Below are positions 32,951-44,314 of a stretch of 64,000 nt of DNA, one piece after another. Position 1 is the first letter of the stretch. Each line of letters starts with the position of its first letter. The position numbers and the translations under genes were made by a program. Source of the DNA: Platanthera guangdongensis (Eukaryota > Streptophyta > Magnoliopsida > Asparagales > Orchidaceae); assembly GCA_039583875.1 (NCBI GenBank), contig CM077149.1:154196416-154260415 (forward strand), given 5' to 3'. The notes below the pieces were generated by a model. That model saw only the letters and a list, made by a program, of their open reading frames with translations. It had not been told where the DNA came from and did no database searches.

Positions 32951-33517
32951 ATGGCTTCAAGTGGTGCTTCAGGTAGTGCAGTTGGGAGTAGCAATGCTCC
33001 TGCCACCGCTAGCAATGGGTCTAAAACGAGCAAAAATGCTCCTGGAAGTAAGAGTGATATTGGATGGAAGTATGACATCCCAGTTGAAGAAGATGAGAAA
33101 AATAAAGTGCAAATTTTGTGAAAAAACAGTGACTTGAGGAATTTATAGATTGAAGCATCATTTGGCGGGTACTCAAAAAGACGTTGGAGCATGTAGAGCT
33201 GTTCCTGCGGAAGTGAAGAAAGAGAGATGAGAGATTGTTGTTGGGTTGCAAGAAAAGTTAGTGAAGAAAACAATTCCCCATGTGAAAGAAGAAGAGGATG
33301 TTAGAGACGAGAAGAGGAAGAGGAAAGATAGAAGCTCAACTGGATTTTTTAAGAGAAGTCGAGCAAGTACAACTCAAAGTACCATCAATTCAATTTTCAG
33401 GAAGGGATTGCATGAAGAAGCATGCAATGATATAGCAACAATATCAACAGACTATGAAGAATATTTCAGAACATAGAGTTCATTGGAAGAAAATGAGATG
33501 CACTATAATGATAGATG
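32951..33517 (+). pseudogene. hAT transposase N-terminus with BED zinc finger (broken)
   Basis: From ATG 32951 (MASSGASGSAVGSSNAP), through DIGWKYDIPVEED, to the BED finger region (CKFCEKTV ... RLKHHLAGTQKDVGAC) and the linker EVKKE...GLQEKLVKK. A one-base shift near 33105 and later stops break it. The frame 33246-33476 continues the linker. The BED finger binds DNA at the element ends. Tat-B enters at 33522, separating this part from the catalytic part at 46221. Confidence 0.8.
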
Positions 33518-33522
33518 GATAG
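33518..33522. repeat. Target-site duplication of Tat-B (left), gatag
   Basis: The 5 bp gatag before the LTR (33518-33522) recur at 46216-46220 after the 3' LTR. Confidence 0.92.
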
Positions 33523-34249
33523 TGTACAACCTCAGGCTCGCGAGAGGTCCTCAAGGCGCGAATAGTCGAGGCGGCGAGTGGAATTGATGGACGAGTGAGA
33601 CCATGTGGTCCACTCGCTGGCGAGATAAGTGGCCTCTGCAGTAGGCGAGACGCCCCTCCTGAGGGCGCGAGAAGGCCTATGACCGCGAGAAGGCCTCACA
33701 ACATATAAGGTTGGCGAGACGGGAGGAAGATTCGTCTCGCCGATAGATACTCCCCCACTCGCCATACAGAAGAAAGACCATTGTGACAGATCTAGGCCCC
33801 AGGGGGATTTTACTCTTCTACCCCGTGTAATTTTACCCTTTTGCCCCTGGTGGTCTGCATATAGCTTCTCAGAACATCGGAGTTTGGCTGTTGGCAGACC
33901 CAACCAAGGGTACTTAGGTAATTTCAGTCCAGTTCAGTGTGGTTATTTGCAGATCTAACTCAGAAAACTATAAATAGACCCATAGAGGTTCTTCAGAAGC
34001 ACATAGATATCTTTCCCGGGACTTGAAAAGTTTTTTTCTGTGCTTTCTGAAGAGCTCTGAGCCCAGCTTTTGACTTTGGAGGTGAAGCTCTCAGAGATCT
34101 TCCGAGTAAGCGGTGGGACCTCCCTGCTGAGGCCTTGGGTCAGTTTCTAGTCCTTCACGACCAGTCGGAGGTCGGAGCTTGAGACGAGTAGGTGTTGGCT
34201 ACGCCCCTATTTTTTGAACTTTTGTCGAAGTCAAGTTTTGGCTTCAACA
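33523..34249 (+). repeat. 5' LTR of Tat-B
   Basis: 727 bp from TGTACAACCT to CTTCAACA, with a TATAAATAG box at 33969-33977, giving transcription start around 34000. It is followed by gttctggtgcggtgagcgtgg, the probable primer site starting at TGGTGCGGTG (34253). The tRNA is not identified. Confidence 0.92.
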
Positions 34250-34306
34250 GTTCTGGTGCGGTGAGCGTGGAAGGTAGATGATACAAGAAAAGCTTGAGTT
34301 TGTCCG

Positions 34307-35668
34307 ATGGCAGGAGATGAAGGTGAAAGATCTGGTTCAGGAGGTTCCCCCTCCCGGGGAGAGGAGACGACAAGGAAGATGCTGGAGGATTTTAGGCTAG
34401 AGGTCCTGCAGACCATCAGCTTGGCCTTCTCGGCAAGGAGCAAGTGGACCACCCCTCAGGTTCCGATAGAGGAGGTCCCGCTCTTGGGCGAGAATGCCCC
34501 TGGACAGCGCCCGGGGAAGGAGGTCCCGACGGAGGCTGGTGAGAGGGACGTGGCAGCGAGAGAGCTCTTCCCAGGCCAACGTCCCGGGAAGGAGATTCCG
34601 ACAGAAGTTGGCGAGAGGGAGGCTGCTGTGCGAGAGCTCTTCCTTGGGCATAGTCTCGCGGATCGGGCCATCCAGCCGAGGACGCGAGACGTGCCCTCTC
34701 GGCAGGCAGGTGGCGAGAGATCATTCAGTGAGCTCATCATCTCGGCTCTGGTGCCGGAGGGGTTCTGGGAGCCCGACATGTCCTACTACTCGGGGAAGGA
34801 TGACCATGTACAACACGTACAATGGTTTGAAGATGTTGTTTCGATAAGGCAGATGACGGATGCCTTCAAGTGTCGGCTGTTTGCCATCACGTTGAAGGAG
34901 AAGGCACGGGACTGGTTCCACCAGTTGCCAGCAAGGTCGATCTACTGTTTCGAAGATCTGCGAAGAAGTTTCCTGTTGAGGTTCTCAACATCGAAGAAGC
35001 GTAAAAAGGAGGCGGAGTGCCTGTTTTCGGTGAGGCAGAAGCAGGACGAGACGTTGGGACATTACGTGATCGGTTTCAGGAAGAGGTCCTCCTGGTCCAG
35101 GAAGTTCCAGGAAGTTCCAGGGTATACGCTGATGCTCGCGTTTACTCTGGGACTGAGTCCGGGTTTCTTTAGTATGAAGTTGAAGTGAGTGCCTCCCCTC
35201 TCTTTTGAGGAGCTCATGGAGAGGGCGACAAAGGAGACAAACTTCGAGAGGAGGCAGAGAGAAGAGAGGAGGAAGGAAGAACCCCGAGGTCAGGGGCAAC
35301 AGGGACTGCATCAAGGACGGGGGGATCGAGAGCTGAACAACCGTTTAGGTTGGAGGCCTCAGGAGTGTCGCCTCCAGGAGCTAGGAGGAGGCTTTCAGGG
35401 AAGAGATAACTTCCGCGAGCCGAGGAGGTACGATCAGCCGGCATGGAGGCAGGGGCCGAGGGATGGCTTCCAGCATCAGCAAGAGGCAATGGAGATTGGT
35501 CGAGGTAGAGGAGGAAGGAGAGGAGCTCGGGGAGGAGCTGGAAGGAGAGATGGTGGAGAGGGAAGAAGGGGCAGGGTGGCGTTGCATTTCTGTGACTTCC
35601 ATCAGGAGGAGGGTCACGCAACGGCCACCTGCGCAGAGTTCTTAGAAGTGAGAGAAGCCAGGGGGTGA
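34307..35668 (+). pseudogene. Tat-B gag
   Basis: The frame starts MAGDEGERSGSGGSPS at 34307 and is open to TGA 35186, then continues in the same frame to 35668. The N-terminal part has three degenerate repeats of the type ALGQRPGKEVPTEAGER. The gag core is FSELIISALVPEGFWEPD ... CRLFAITLKEKARDWFHQLPARSI ... FLLRFSTSKKRKKEAE ... YVIGFRKRSSW. The C-terminal part is Arg/Gly-rich with a Cys/His box CDFHQEEGHATATC typical of Tat gag. It forms particles and packages RNA. The single TGA may be a recent mutation. Confidence 0.85.
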
Positions 35669-36333
35669 GGAGGCAGGAGCCGCCGGTGAGGATCATGGAA
35701 GTGCAGCAGGGGGAGACGGAGGATAGATGCGAGGACCGGCTGGATGTAGGAGCCCGGGGAGGGATCGGGGTGATCCACAGAGGAGTTGGGATCGAGGCCG
35801 CTCGAAAGGGTAGCCTCCAGATCATGTACCGAAGGGCGGTAACCTCGACCTCCCAGGCTCCGCTCCCAAAAGAAAAAATTACCTTTTCTTTAGAGGATAT
35901 GCCGGATTATGAAGACCCGTTCTGTGATGTCTTGGTGATCCAGACAGCGGTAGAAAACTTCACGGTCTCCAAGATCCTAGTGGACAACGGGAACTCCGTA
36001 AATGTAATCTTCAAGAAGACCTTCGATGAGATGTAGGTTGAGGGCAAGAGAGTACTAGCTTCGGACGGACCGTTGTTCGGTTTCTCGGGAGAGAGGAAGG
36101 AAGTAGGAGGAGTAGGGCTGCATGTAAAGTTGGGGGGCGTGTCACGGAACTGCATGTTCGTGATCGTGGATGCCCCGAGCAGCTATATCGCCATCTTTGG
36201 GCGCCCCCTCATAGCGCCTTTCGTTGCGTCCCCTCCTCTTGTCATCAATGCCTCAAGTTCAACAACGGAGGGGTGCAGGTTAGGGTCAGAGGGGACCCGA
36301 AGGTGGCAAGGCAGTGCTACGTTACGGCAGTAA
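35665..36333 (+). pseudogene. Tat-B aspartic protease
   Basis: The frame has ITFSLEDMPDYEDPFCDVLV followed by the active-site region KILVDNGNSVNVIF, where D-N-G replaces the usual D-T/S-G (DNG also occurs in Tat relatives). A TAG at 36034-36036 interrupts it, after which GGVGLHVKLGG and AIFGRPLIAPFVA (the flap and the hydrophobic-hydrophobic-G-R motif) follow. It would cleave the polyprotein. The codons after this go out of frame with the RT. Confidence 0.8.
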
Positions 36334-37764
36334 ACACCATATCTTGGATGGCAGAGACGGTGGAGTTGGAGAAGGAAATGACGACACATGAAGAGGTTGT
36401 CGGAGAGGAGGAGATGAGCCTAGAGGAGGCGAGAGAGGAAGCTGAAGAGGAAGTCGGAGGGGAGGAGATTGAGGAGGAGCAACGGGGAGGAGATGTGCAG
36501 GAGGTCCAGAGGGACGAAGAGTTGGAGCCGCAGGGGGGTCGGCAGGTGGAGGTGGAAGAAGGAGCTGAGAGGGAAGCCCATAGAGGCGTGGAGATTGAGC
36601 AGCAGCAGAGTGAGAGCCTAGAGGAGGCGATGAAAGTTGAGAAAAAAGGAAGGGAGGAGGAGCTTGGACAAGAAGAGGAGGCAAGGGCCGGCTGGAAGCA
36701 GTTGCGGCTGGAGCCGGCGGAGGAGATGGTGGAGATGGAAGTCTTCACCAGCGCCGACCAGGTACAGAAGGTGAGGATCAGCGGGTGTCTGAGCCCCGAG
36801 GAACAGGAGAGAGTGCAGACTTGCATCCAGAGCAACGTCGACATCTTCGCTTGGAGCGCGGCTGACATGCCGGGCATCGATGCGGATGTGGCCTGCCACC
36901 GCCTAAATCTGGATCCCAAGGCGCGCCCCATACGTCAGAAGATGAGGACCATCGCAACCAAGCTGGAAGAGCCAATCCGCGAGGAGGTCAAAAAGCTTCT
37001 GGAGGCCGGCTTCATCTCGGAGATCCAGTATACAGGCTGGGTCTCCAACGTGGTAATGGTGAAAGGGGGGGGGGGGGAAGTGGCGCATGTGTATTGACTT
37101 TTCATTATTAAATAAATCATGCCCCAAGGATTGCTACCCCCTGCCTCGAATCGACGCGCTGGTTGATTCAGCCGTTGGTTTTTCAATTATGAGTTTTTTG
37201 GATGCTTTTTCAGGTTACCATCAGATCCGAATACACTCTCCCGACGTCAAGGACGTCTCCTTCATCACAAGGGAGGGATGCTTCAGTTATAAAATGATGC
37301 CCTTTGAGTTGAAAAACGCAGGGGCTACATACCAACGCATGATGGATCGAGTCTTCCAGGGCCCGAGGGGGAGGAACCTGGAGGTCTGTGTTGATGACCT
37401 TATGGTTAAAAGCAAGGGTGTGGACTCACACCTTCGAGATCTGGAGGAGACGTTCGCCACCTTGCGGAAGTTCAAAGTGAGGCAGAACCCCTTAAAGTGT
37501 GTTTTTGGGGCAAGCCGTGGGAAGTTCCTCGGACATCTTCTGACCCCGGAGGGGGTAGAACCCAACCCGGATAAGTTAAAAGCCATCCTAGAGCTAGAGT
37601 CGCTACACAATGCTAAGGAGGTCCAGCGCTTGACAGACAAGCTGACCGGCCTAAGTAGATTCCTCTCTAGTCGGGAGAGAAGTGCTCATCTTTCTTCAAA
37701 GTGCTACGGGGTAACCAAAGGTTCGAGTGGACTGCTGAATGTGAAGAAGCTTTCCAAGGGCTAA
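36273..37764 (+). pseudogene. Tat-B reverse transcriptase, frameshifted at a G13 run
   Basis: The first frame (36273-37097) has a long Glu-rich linker (36360-36700), then CLSPEEQERVQTCIQSNVDI, FAWSAADMPGIDADVACHRL and LLEAGFISEIQYTGWVSNVV, all typical of Tat RT N-termini. A run of 13 G (37065-37077) replaces the codons normally present before GKWRMCIDF and shifts the frame. RT continues at 37087 with PRIDALVDSAVG, FLDAFSGYHQIR, MPFELKNAGATYQRMM and VCVDDLMVKS (catalytic VDD box), to FLGHLLTPEGVEPNPDK. A second shift near 37710 moves to the RNase H frame. Confidence 0.88.
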
Positions 37765-38620
37765 AGAGGCAGCTCTCCCTGGCTCCTCTACTTCAAAGCC
37801 CGAAGGAGGGGGAGGATTTGACCTTGTATCTCGGAGTGGGAGCAGAGGCGGTGAGCTTTGTCCTAGTTAGGGAGGAGGGGAGGAAGCAGCTGCCAATCTA
37901 TTATGTTAGCAGGATCCTAAAGAAGGCGGAGGTTCGCTACCATATCCTGGAAAAGCTGGTGTACGCCTTGATCATTTCGTCCGGAAAGCTCCGACCATAT
38001 TTCCAAGCACATTCGATCAGGGTGGTGACAGACCATCCCCTCCGTAAGATTTTTGAAGGAGTGAAGTACTCGGGTAGACTGACCAAGTGGTCTATCGAGT
38101 TGAGTGAATTCGATATCTCGTTCGTACCAAGGCTCTTCATCAATGCGCATGTAGTGGCCGACTTCTTGTCAGACTACGTTGTGGAGGTCGGGGCCGAGGA
38201 GTCGCGGCCGCAGGAGGCATGGAAGATGACGGTTGATGGAGCCTCGGGGAAGCACTCCCTCGGAGCGGGGGTGGTGTTGACAAGTCCTCAGGGGGTCACC
38301 ATAGGGCAGGCAGTGGTCTTGCACTTTCCTGCAACTAATAACCAGGCAGAATACGAGGCTGTGATAGCCGGCTTTCGTTTGGCAAGAGAGCTTGAGATCC
38401 AGAATGTGGAGGCTTTCACGGACTCATTAGTGGTGGCATTGCAGATCCGAGGGGAGTTCGAAGCTCGGGAACCCACCCTTGTGAGGTATTTGTCCAAGGT
38501 AAGGGCGATCATCGGGAGGTTCCGGGCGTTCTCTATCCAACACGTTCCAAGAGAAGAGAGTACAGTAGCTGATCGGTTGGCCAAGTTTGGACCTCGGGGA
38601 GGGGGTACCTTGACTGATCT
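37701..38620 (+). CDS. Tat-B dual RNase H (Ty3 type plus archaeal type)
   Basis: A 459-codon open frame encodes first the connection/Ty3 RNase H (FEWTAECEEAFQGLKRQL, LTLYLGVGAEAVSFVLVREE, VVTDHPLRKIF), with the catalytic residues partly lost. It is followed by a second domain (KMTVDGASGKHSLGAGVVL, TNNQAEYEAVIAGFRLA, VEAFTDSLVVALQ, VPREESTVADRLAK) whose D-E-D residues are intact. Acquisition of a second, archaeal-type RNase H is an established mark of Tat elements. RNase H degrades the RNA of the RNA/DNA hybrid. No stop interrupts this part. Confidence 0.85.
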
Positions 38621-38689
38621 GTTCCATCCAGCGATCGAAGAAGGGGAGCTCATGGAAGTGGATCAGAGACCCTCATGGGTGGATCCCTT

Positions 38690-39883
38690 CGTAACCTTCT
38701 TCGTCACAGGCAACCTCCCTGAGGGGATCAAGGAGGCAAAGAACTTTCGGCATAAGGCGGCCCATTATCTCATGCACGAAGGGAGCCTACATCGGAAGAT
38801 GCTTTCAGGTCTTTTAGCGCGATGCGTAACGGAAGGGGAGATCCGACAGATTCTGGAGGAGGTGCACTCTGGGGAATGTGGAAGTCATTCTGGAGGTAGG
38901 ATGTTGGAAGAAAGGGTTGTCAGGCAGGGGTACTTCTGGCCCACACTAAGGAAGAATGCTGCAGAGTTTGCGAGGAGGTGCCAAAAATGCCAGCTCTACG
39001 CCCCCCTCCAGCTTCAGACAGCTCAGAGGCTCCAGGTATCACAGCACCGTGGCCGTTCGCTATCTGGGGTATTGATTTGATTGGGCCTTTCCCTCCAGCT
39101 AGTGGGCAAAGGAGGTTCCTCTTGGTTATGATCGACTACTTCTCTAAGTGGTTGGGGGTTAAAGCGCTGGCCAAAGTCACCTCCCAGGTCATCAGGAACA
39201 TCGTTTGGGGAGAGATCATCTGCAGACACATGCTGCCTCAGGCCATTGTCACGGACAATGATCCTCCATTTGCAAGTGAGGAGTTTATAAGTTTCTGCAC
39301 CCAGCTGGGCATCGACCTCAGGTTTGCCTCCGTCCACCACCCAGGAGTAACGGCCAGGTGGAGGCGGCAAACAAAATAATCGTGAACCTGCTCAAGAAGA
39401 ATGTGCAGAACTTGAGGGGGAGCTGGGTGGAGCAGCTCCCCTCAGTTTTGTGGGCCTTGCGACCATGAGTGTGAGGCGGTCCTGCCTGTTGAATTTGAGG
39501 TCCGATCCCCACGAGTTGTGGCTGCAGGTGATGGAGACGAGCCTTGGAGGCTAGAAAATGAAGGAGGATTACGCCTCTCACTAGATATGGTGGAAGAGCT
39601 ACACGACGTAGCAGCTATCAGGCAGGAAGAGGTCAAGCGACGAATGACAAGATACTTCGACAAGTATATCAGGATCAAACAATTTGCGGAAGGAGATCTG
39701 GTACTAAAGAAAGTTGATGCTGCGGGGAGGTCCGCTCCCGTGGGCAAGCTCAACCCAAATTGGGAGGGGCCTTATATTGTTGAGAAGGTCCTGAAAACAG
39801 GAGGTTACCACCTCCAGGATGTAGAGGGTAGGACCATGAGCCACACCTGGAGTGGTGATGACTTGAAGCGATTCTACCCGTGA
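38690..39883 (+). pseudogene. Tat-B integrase
   Basis: The N-terminal zinc finger (HSGECGSHSGGRM ... CQKCQLY) lies in the RNase H frame up to 39080. The catalytic core is in the next frame (WGIDLIGPFPPASGQRRFLLV, VTDNDPPFASEEFISF), giving the first two Asp. The last Glu, in SNGQVEAANKII, lies after another shift near 39350. A TGA occurs at about 39466. The C-terminal domain is read from 39518 to 39883 (GDLVLKKVDAAGR, GKLNPNWEGPYIVEK). At least three breaks make it inactive. Confidence 0.85.
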
Positions 39884-39949
39884 GAAGGGAGGGCAAAAGT
39901 TGTATGTTCAAATCAAGTTAATTATAATAAAATTCTCAAATTACTTCTT

Positions 39950-41180
39950 GTCTTGGCTCGCCCGTAGGGGAGAGGTCTGGTCCTTGGTTCTGCACTACCC
40001 CGAGCGCGGCTCGGCCCCCGGTAGACCCGCTGCGCAGGCTCCCATTAGCTGGCAGGTCCGAAGGCTCACCTGTGGGGGGGAGGTCTGGTTCTGGTCCTTG
40101 GTTCTGCACTACCCCGAGCGCCGCTCAGCCACAGGTAGACCCGCTGCGCAGGCTCTCATTTGCTGGCAGGTCCGATGGCTTGCCTGTGGGGGCGAGGTCT
40201 GGTCCTTGGTTCTGCACTACCCCGAGCGCGGCTCGGCCCCAGGTAGACCCGCTGCGCAGGCTCCCATTAGCTGGCAGGTCCGAAGGCTCGCCTGTGGGTG
40301 AGAGGTCTGGTTCTTGGTTCTGCACTACCCCGAGCGCGGCTCGGCCCCAGGTAGACCCGCTGCGCAGGCTCCCATTAGCTGGCAGGTCCGAAGACCCGCC
40401 TGTGGGGGAGAGGTCTGGTTCTTGGTCTTTGGTTCTGCACTACCCCGAGCGCGGCTCGGCCCCAGGTAGACCCGCTGCGCAGACTCCCATTAGTTGGCAG
40501 GTCCGAAGGCTCGCCTGTGGGGGAGAGGTCTGGTTCTTGGTCCTTGGTTCTGCACTACCCCGAGTGCGGCTCGTCCCCAGGTAGACCCGCGGCGCACGCT
40601 CTCATTAGCTGGCAGGTCCGAAGGCTCGCCTGTGGGGGAGAGGTCTGGTCCTTGGTTCTGCACTACCCCGAGCGCGGCTCGGCCCCAGGTAGACCCGCTG
40701 CGCCGATTCCCATTAGCTGGCAGGTCCGAAGGCTCGCCTGTGGGGGAGAGGTCTGGTTCTTGGTCCTTGGTTCTGCACTACCCCGAGCGCGGCTCGGCCC
40801 CAGGTAGACCCGCTGCGCAGGCTCTCATTAGCTGGCAGGTCCGAAGGCTCGCCTGTGGGGGAGAAGTCTGGTTCTTGGTCCTTGGTTCTGCACTACCCCG
40901 AGCACGGCTCGGTCCCAGGTAGACCCGCTGCGCAGGCTCTCATTAGCTGGCAGGTCCGAAGGCTCGCCTGTGGGGGAGAGGTCTGGTTCTGGTGCTTGGT
41001 TCTGCACTACCCCGAGCGCGGCTCGGCCCCAGGTAGACCCGCTGCGCAGGCTCCCATTAGCTGGCAGGTCCGAAGGCTCTCCTGTGGGGGAGAGGTTTGG
41101 TTCTTGGTCCTCGGTTACTTTTGCACTACCTCGAGCCTGGCTCGGCCCCCGGTAGGTCTGTTGCCCAGGCTCTCATCAAG
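39950..41180. repeat. Tandem repeats of 108/115 bp in the Tat-B 3' region
   Basis: About 10-11 units marked by ggcaggtccgaaggctcgcc at 40051, 40165, 40273, 40381, 40496, 40611, 40719, 40834, 40949 and 41063. Spacings are 114, 108, 108, 115, 115, 108, 115, 115 and 114. The length difference is a 6-7 bp cttggtc-type insert. All three forward frames are open over long distances only because of the repeat, so the frames here are not called as genes. The position between integrase and the antisense genes is where Tat/Ogre elements are known to carry such repeats. Confidence 0.93.
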
Positions 41181-41844
41181 TTAGCAGGGCAGCAAAACCA
41201 CTCGGCGGCAGAATCGTTGGGAAAATCTCCTTAAACAACATCCCAGCTTAACCTTATGAAATGAAAAATAAACTAAAGGCTTGGAGTAGTGCGTGTGGAG
41301 GCGCTCGCAGCTAGCAGTTACGAGGATGGTCTCGCTTACGGCGAGTGGGCACTCGCGCTAGACGGAAGGCTCGCTCTAATGATAGGTGAGCAGGTTACAT
41401 CACTAAGAGGCACCCGCGCCGGAAGTACTTTAAGGCAAGGCGAGAGGGTTCTGTCGGTCCTCACACATAAAAAAGATAAGGGAAGCAATGACACACGATC
41501 GACAAAAAGCCAACTCTCCAACAAAGCCGCGAGACAAGAGGTATCACCTTCCCGCGTGCGTGAGCGCATCAAAGTATTGTCTCGCAGTAAGCAAAATAAA
41601 ACAAAGTGTAAGGAGTGAAGGCGAGGCGGCGAGACGGGCGGACGACACCGTCTCGCAGGCCCAAGCAGACCAGTAACTTATTTCGCAAAATAAAAGAACA
41701 GAATGACAAGCGAGACAAGCATGTATATTTGATTATCATTGTCATGTATCACAAAATAGGACTCAAAAAAGATAAGTCTTTAAGTTTTACAAACAACACA
41801 AAAGGAAGAGGAGAGAGAGATTCTGGATCTTGGGAGTCGACACG
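41181..41844. other. Tat-B untranslated region between repeats and antisense gene 1
   Basis: About 660 bp with gcgagac-rich, moderately GC-rich sequence. It shows no convincing coding region and probably holds the 3' end of the antisense transcript (AATAAA-like words near 41595 and 41687 are on the plus strand). Confidence 0.5.
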
Positions 41845-43819
41845 TCATTCCTCCTCGTCGGAAGCAGAATCCTCGCTCTCCTCGCCATAGAGCTGGGGGA
41901 CCAGGTCGCGGACGGTCACCGTTTCTGAATCGTCCTTCACAACCCCTAGGTCCTTCATCATCTTCAGGACAAGCTCTGCTGCCCTGATGCCAGCATCTCG
42001 GCATTGCTCCTCAACCTCATCAAAAGAGTAGTGCGGCGGAGGTATCCGAAAGGGCTCGCGGCGAGACGTTGACGCGGCATCGGCCTGAATTCGAATATTC
42101 TGGGCTTTCAAACCCTTGACCTCCTCCTCCAGGGACGCTACTCGCGAGTGCAGCCGCTCCGCCGTCTCGGCATCCTGCGAGACGCCCAGTCATTAGTTAA
42201 TAGTTAAAAGCTTTTTGAAGGAAAAGAGTAAGGATAGAGCTTTACCACGCCGCCTTGGGCTTTCGCAAGGAGGGTCTCGACATCAAACAACCTTTTTGCG
42301 AGATCTTCTGACTGCTCCCGCTCCGCCACCAGACTCGTCTCGCTCTCCCACCATTTTTTGTTGATATATATTAGACGGCGCGCGGTGCGGTGCGAGAACT
42401 CCAAGGCGCGCATCTGGGCGTGGGAGGACTTCATGACGAGATCTCGCGTAGACTCGCTCTCAGGAGAGACTGCGTCGAGACCACCATAAAGGCCGTACCC
42501 CACGACGAAAGCATGACTAGTTAGCTCTTCCTGCTCCTTCCAAGGAGGAAGGAGAGTGGAGATGGACACGCGATTGACGTCCCGCCCCCACAACAGAACA
42601 GGGTTGCCCGCGACATCTGGGACCGTGGGGCCCAAGTTGTAGTTCATGTGGGAGGAGGGGGCGGGACGGCTGAAGGAGGTGCCTTCGCGAGAGGCGGCGG
42701 CGGCTGGTTGATTGGAGGCGGCAGCACGCAGATTGGGAAGTGCTGCCTCGCGAGTAGGCGAGACGGCCTGATGGCGAGGCGAGCGGGACGACGGTGACCC
42801 ATCCACAGAAATGGAGCTCAAAGACCCCGAGATCTCCTTCTCCTTCGGGGTCGTCCTCTTCTTCCCCTGGGAGACAACCACAACGTTTTTCATTTTCTTT
42901 GGAGGGCCGGAGCGAGAAGGGGCCGTGTCGCCTGCAGGCCTCTTCGGAGGGGCAGGAGCCAGAGACTCTCTCGCCGCTTCAGCTGCCGCACTGGCGAGAT
43001 CAAGGCCCTTCGAGGGGTGGATGTTGCTTTTGTATGGAGGGTGGACTGGGACGACTCGCTCCCCTAGAAAACAAAACAAGGTGATGAGACGGCGAGACGG
43101 AGAAATAAGCAGACAGCGAGACAAGAATGCGAGAGTACCTTCGCCGGGGAGCACTGACGGCAGCGAGTCGAGGCCTCGCCGCAGGAAGTTGTCTTCGAAG
43201 TTTTTGCCGACGAAGTAATCATACAGCAGATGTCCGTGCCGCCGACCTGCGGGGTGGCATAGAAACTTTCGGGGGGAGACACGGGCGCGAGTGGGATGCC
43301 CCCGAAGTAACCACGGTCACCACGACTGAAGACAAACCGCGTGAGCCAATGGTGATTTTTGTTGGGCGTCTCGCACACCTTGAGCCCTTGCCCGGTGAAG
43401 TACGAGACGCCATCAGCGTTGGCGTGATAAATGAAGAGCTTGCGGAAGACCGTCAAACTGAACTCAATGCGCTCCCGGCGCATGTAGCAGGCGAAGGCGA
43501 TCAACACCGAAATGACGTTCGGGTTGAACTGCGCCGGGACGACGCCGAAGTACTTGAATACCTGTTTTACCTCAGGCCATAGAGGCAACCTAAACCCCGC
43601 CTCAAAGTGCAAGACGGGAAAAGCGAGCTCTCCCGGGTAATTGGTGTTGATGGATTCGCCAACTTTGGGGGGATGCGACTCGATCCCCTCCCCCAGGTAC
43701 TCGCGGACAAAGCCGCGGTAATCTTCCTCAGGAAGCCGACCGAGCGGGAAGTCACGGTCGGTGAATCGCTTCCCGCAGCGGCTGCGCCCATCGCCTTCCT
43801 CAACTCTTTTCTTACCCAT
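41845..43819 (-). CDS. Antisense ORF 1 of Tat-B ('putative gypsy type transposon' domain), spliced
   Basis: Starts at the ATG at 43817-43819 (MGKKRVEEGDGRSRCGKRF). Residues 30-190 resemble the plant 'putative gypsy type transposon' family: HFEAGFRLPLWPEVKQVFKY, FGVVPAQFNPNVISVLIAF, FRKLFIYHANADGVSYF, HHWLTRFVFSRGDRGYF. A frame change is needed near 43250 to reach LYDYFVGKNFEDNFLRRGL. Two GT..AG introns are seen: 43064-43138 and 42175-42245. Then come a basic Pro/Ser-rich linker with PKKMKNVVV, a coiled-coil part (KWWESETSLVAEREQSEDL; AERLHSRVASLEEEVKGL) and an acidic tail EDSASDEEE. The function is not established; similar antisense genes occur in other Tat elements. Confidence 0.72.
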
Positions 43820-44314
43820 CCTTGGCGAGACGGTTTTAGGCGAGACGAAGGGAGAAAGGGAGATTAAGAAAGAAGATCGCCTAGAGGGTCGAGAGAGAGA
43901 AGCGCGAGAAGAAACGGCGAGACGGCTAAAACAAGGGAGCAAGAACTTGGGCGGCAAGAGTAATAGACGGGGATATCCATCTCATCCAGTTCCGGGATAT
44001 TTATAGCAAATATGGTGAAATGATTAATGTGCGGGAAAACGTACAGAGGAAGGGGAAGAGTCGGCAGTAGGTTTTCTCTCTCTCTCTCTCTCTCTTCGAA
44101 ACCTCGATCGGCGCGGCCCGTCGCAATCACAAGGTGATTAATTAAAGATATTAAAAGTAAAATGAAATTAATACATCAGTAATGAATGTTCAGAAACACC
44201 ATCTCACATATGGCGGACACCAAGTTTTCTGACAGCCGGTGAGACGGCGACTAAGCATTTATTATTACAACACTCAAATACAGAATAAAGAAGAAGAGAC
44301 GAGATGAACAACCT
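43820..44314. other. Region between the two antisense genes
   Basis: About 500 bp including a CT microsatellite (44075-44095, ctctctctctct) and an AT-rich part. It would hold the promoter and 5' leader of antisense gene 1 and the 3' end of antisense gene 2. The corresponding CT run in Tat-A is at 403-421. Confidence 0.55.

Noticed and set aside
35214..35825. 203-codon minus-strand frame
   Set aside because: Shadow of the Arg/Gly-rich gag tail; Ser/Pro/Leu-rich with no family features.
36317..36931. 204-codon minus-strand frame in Tat-B
   Set aside because: It is the shadow of the Glu-rich linker (GAG/GAA codons read as Ser/Leu/Pro on the other strand).
39900..41155. Overlapping open frames of 60-170 codons (type SLVLHYPERGSAPGRP)
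   Set aside because: They exist only because a stop-free 108/115-bp unit is repeated; all three frames are open, so none is supported as a gene.
39950..41180. Regular repeats resembling a CRISPR array
   Set aside because: The whole unit, not just a short direct repeat, is conserved; there are no variable spacers, and the context is a plant retrotransposon.
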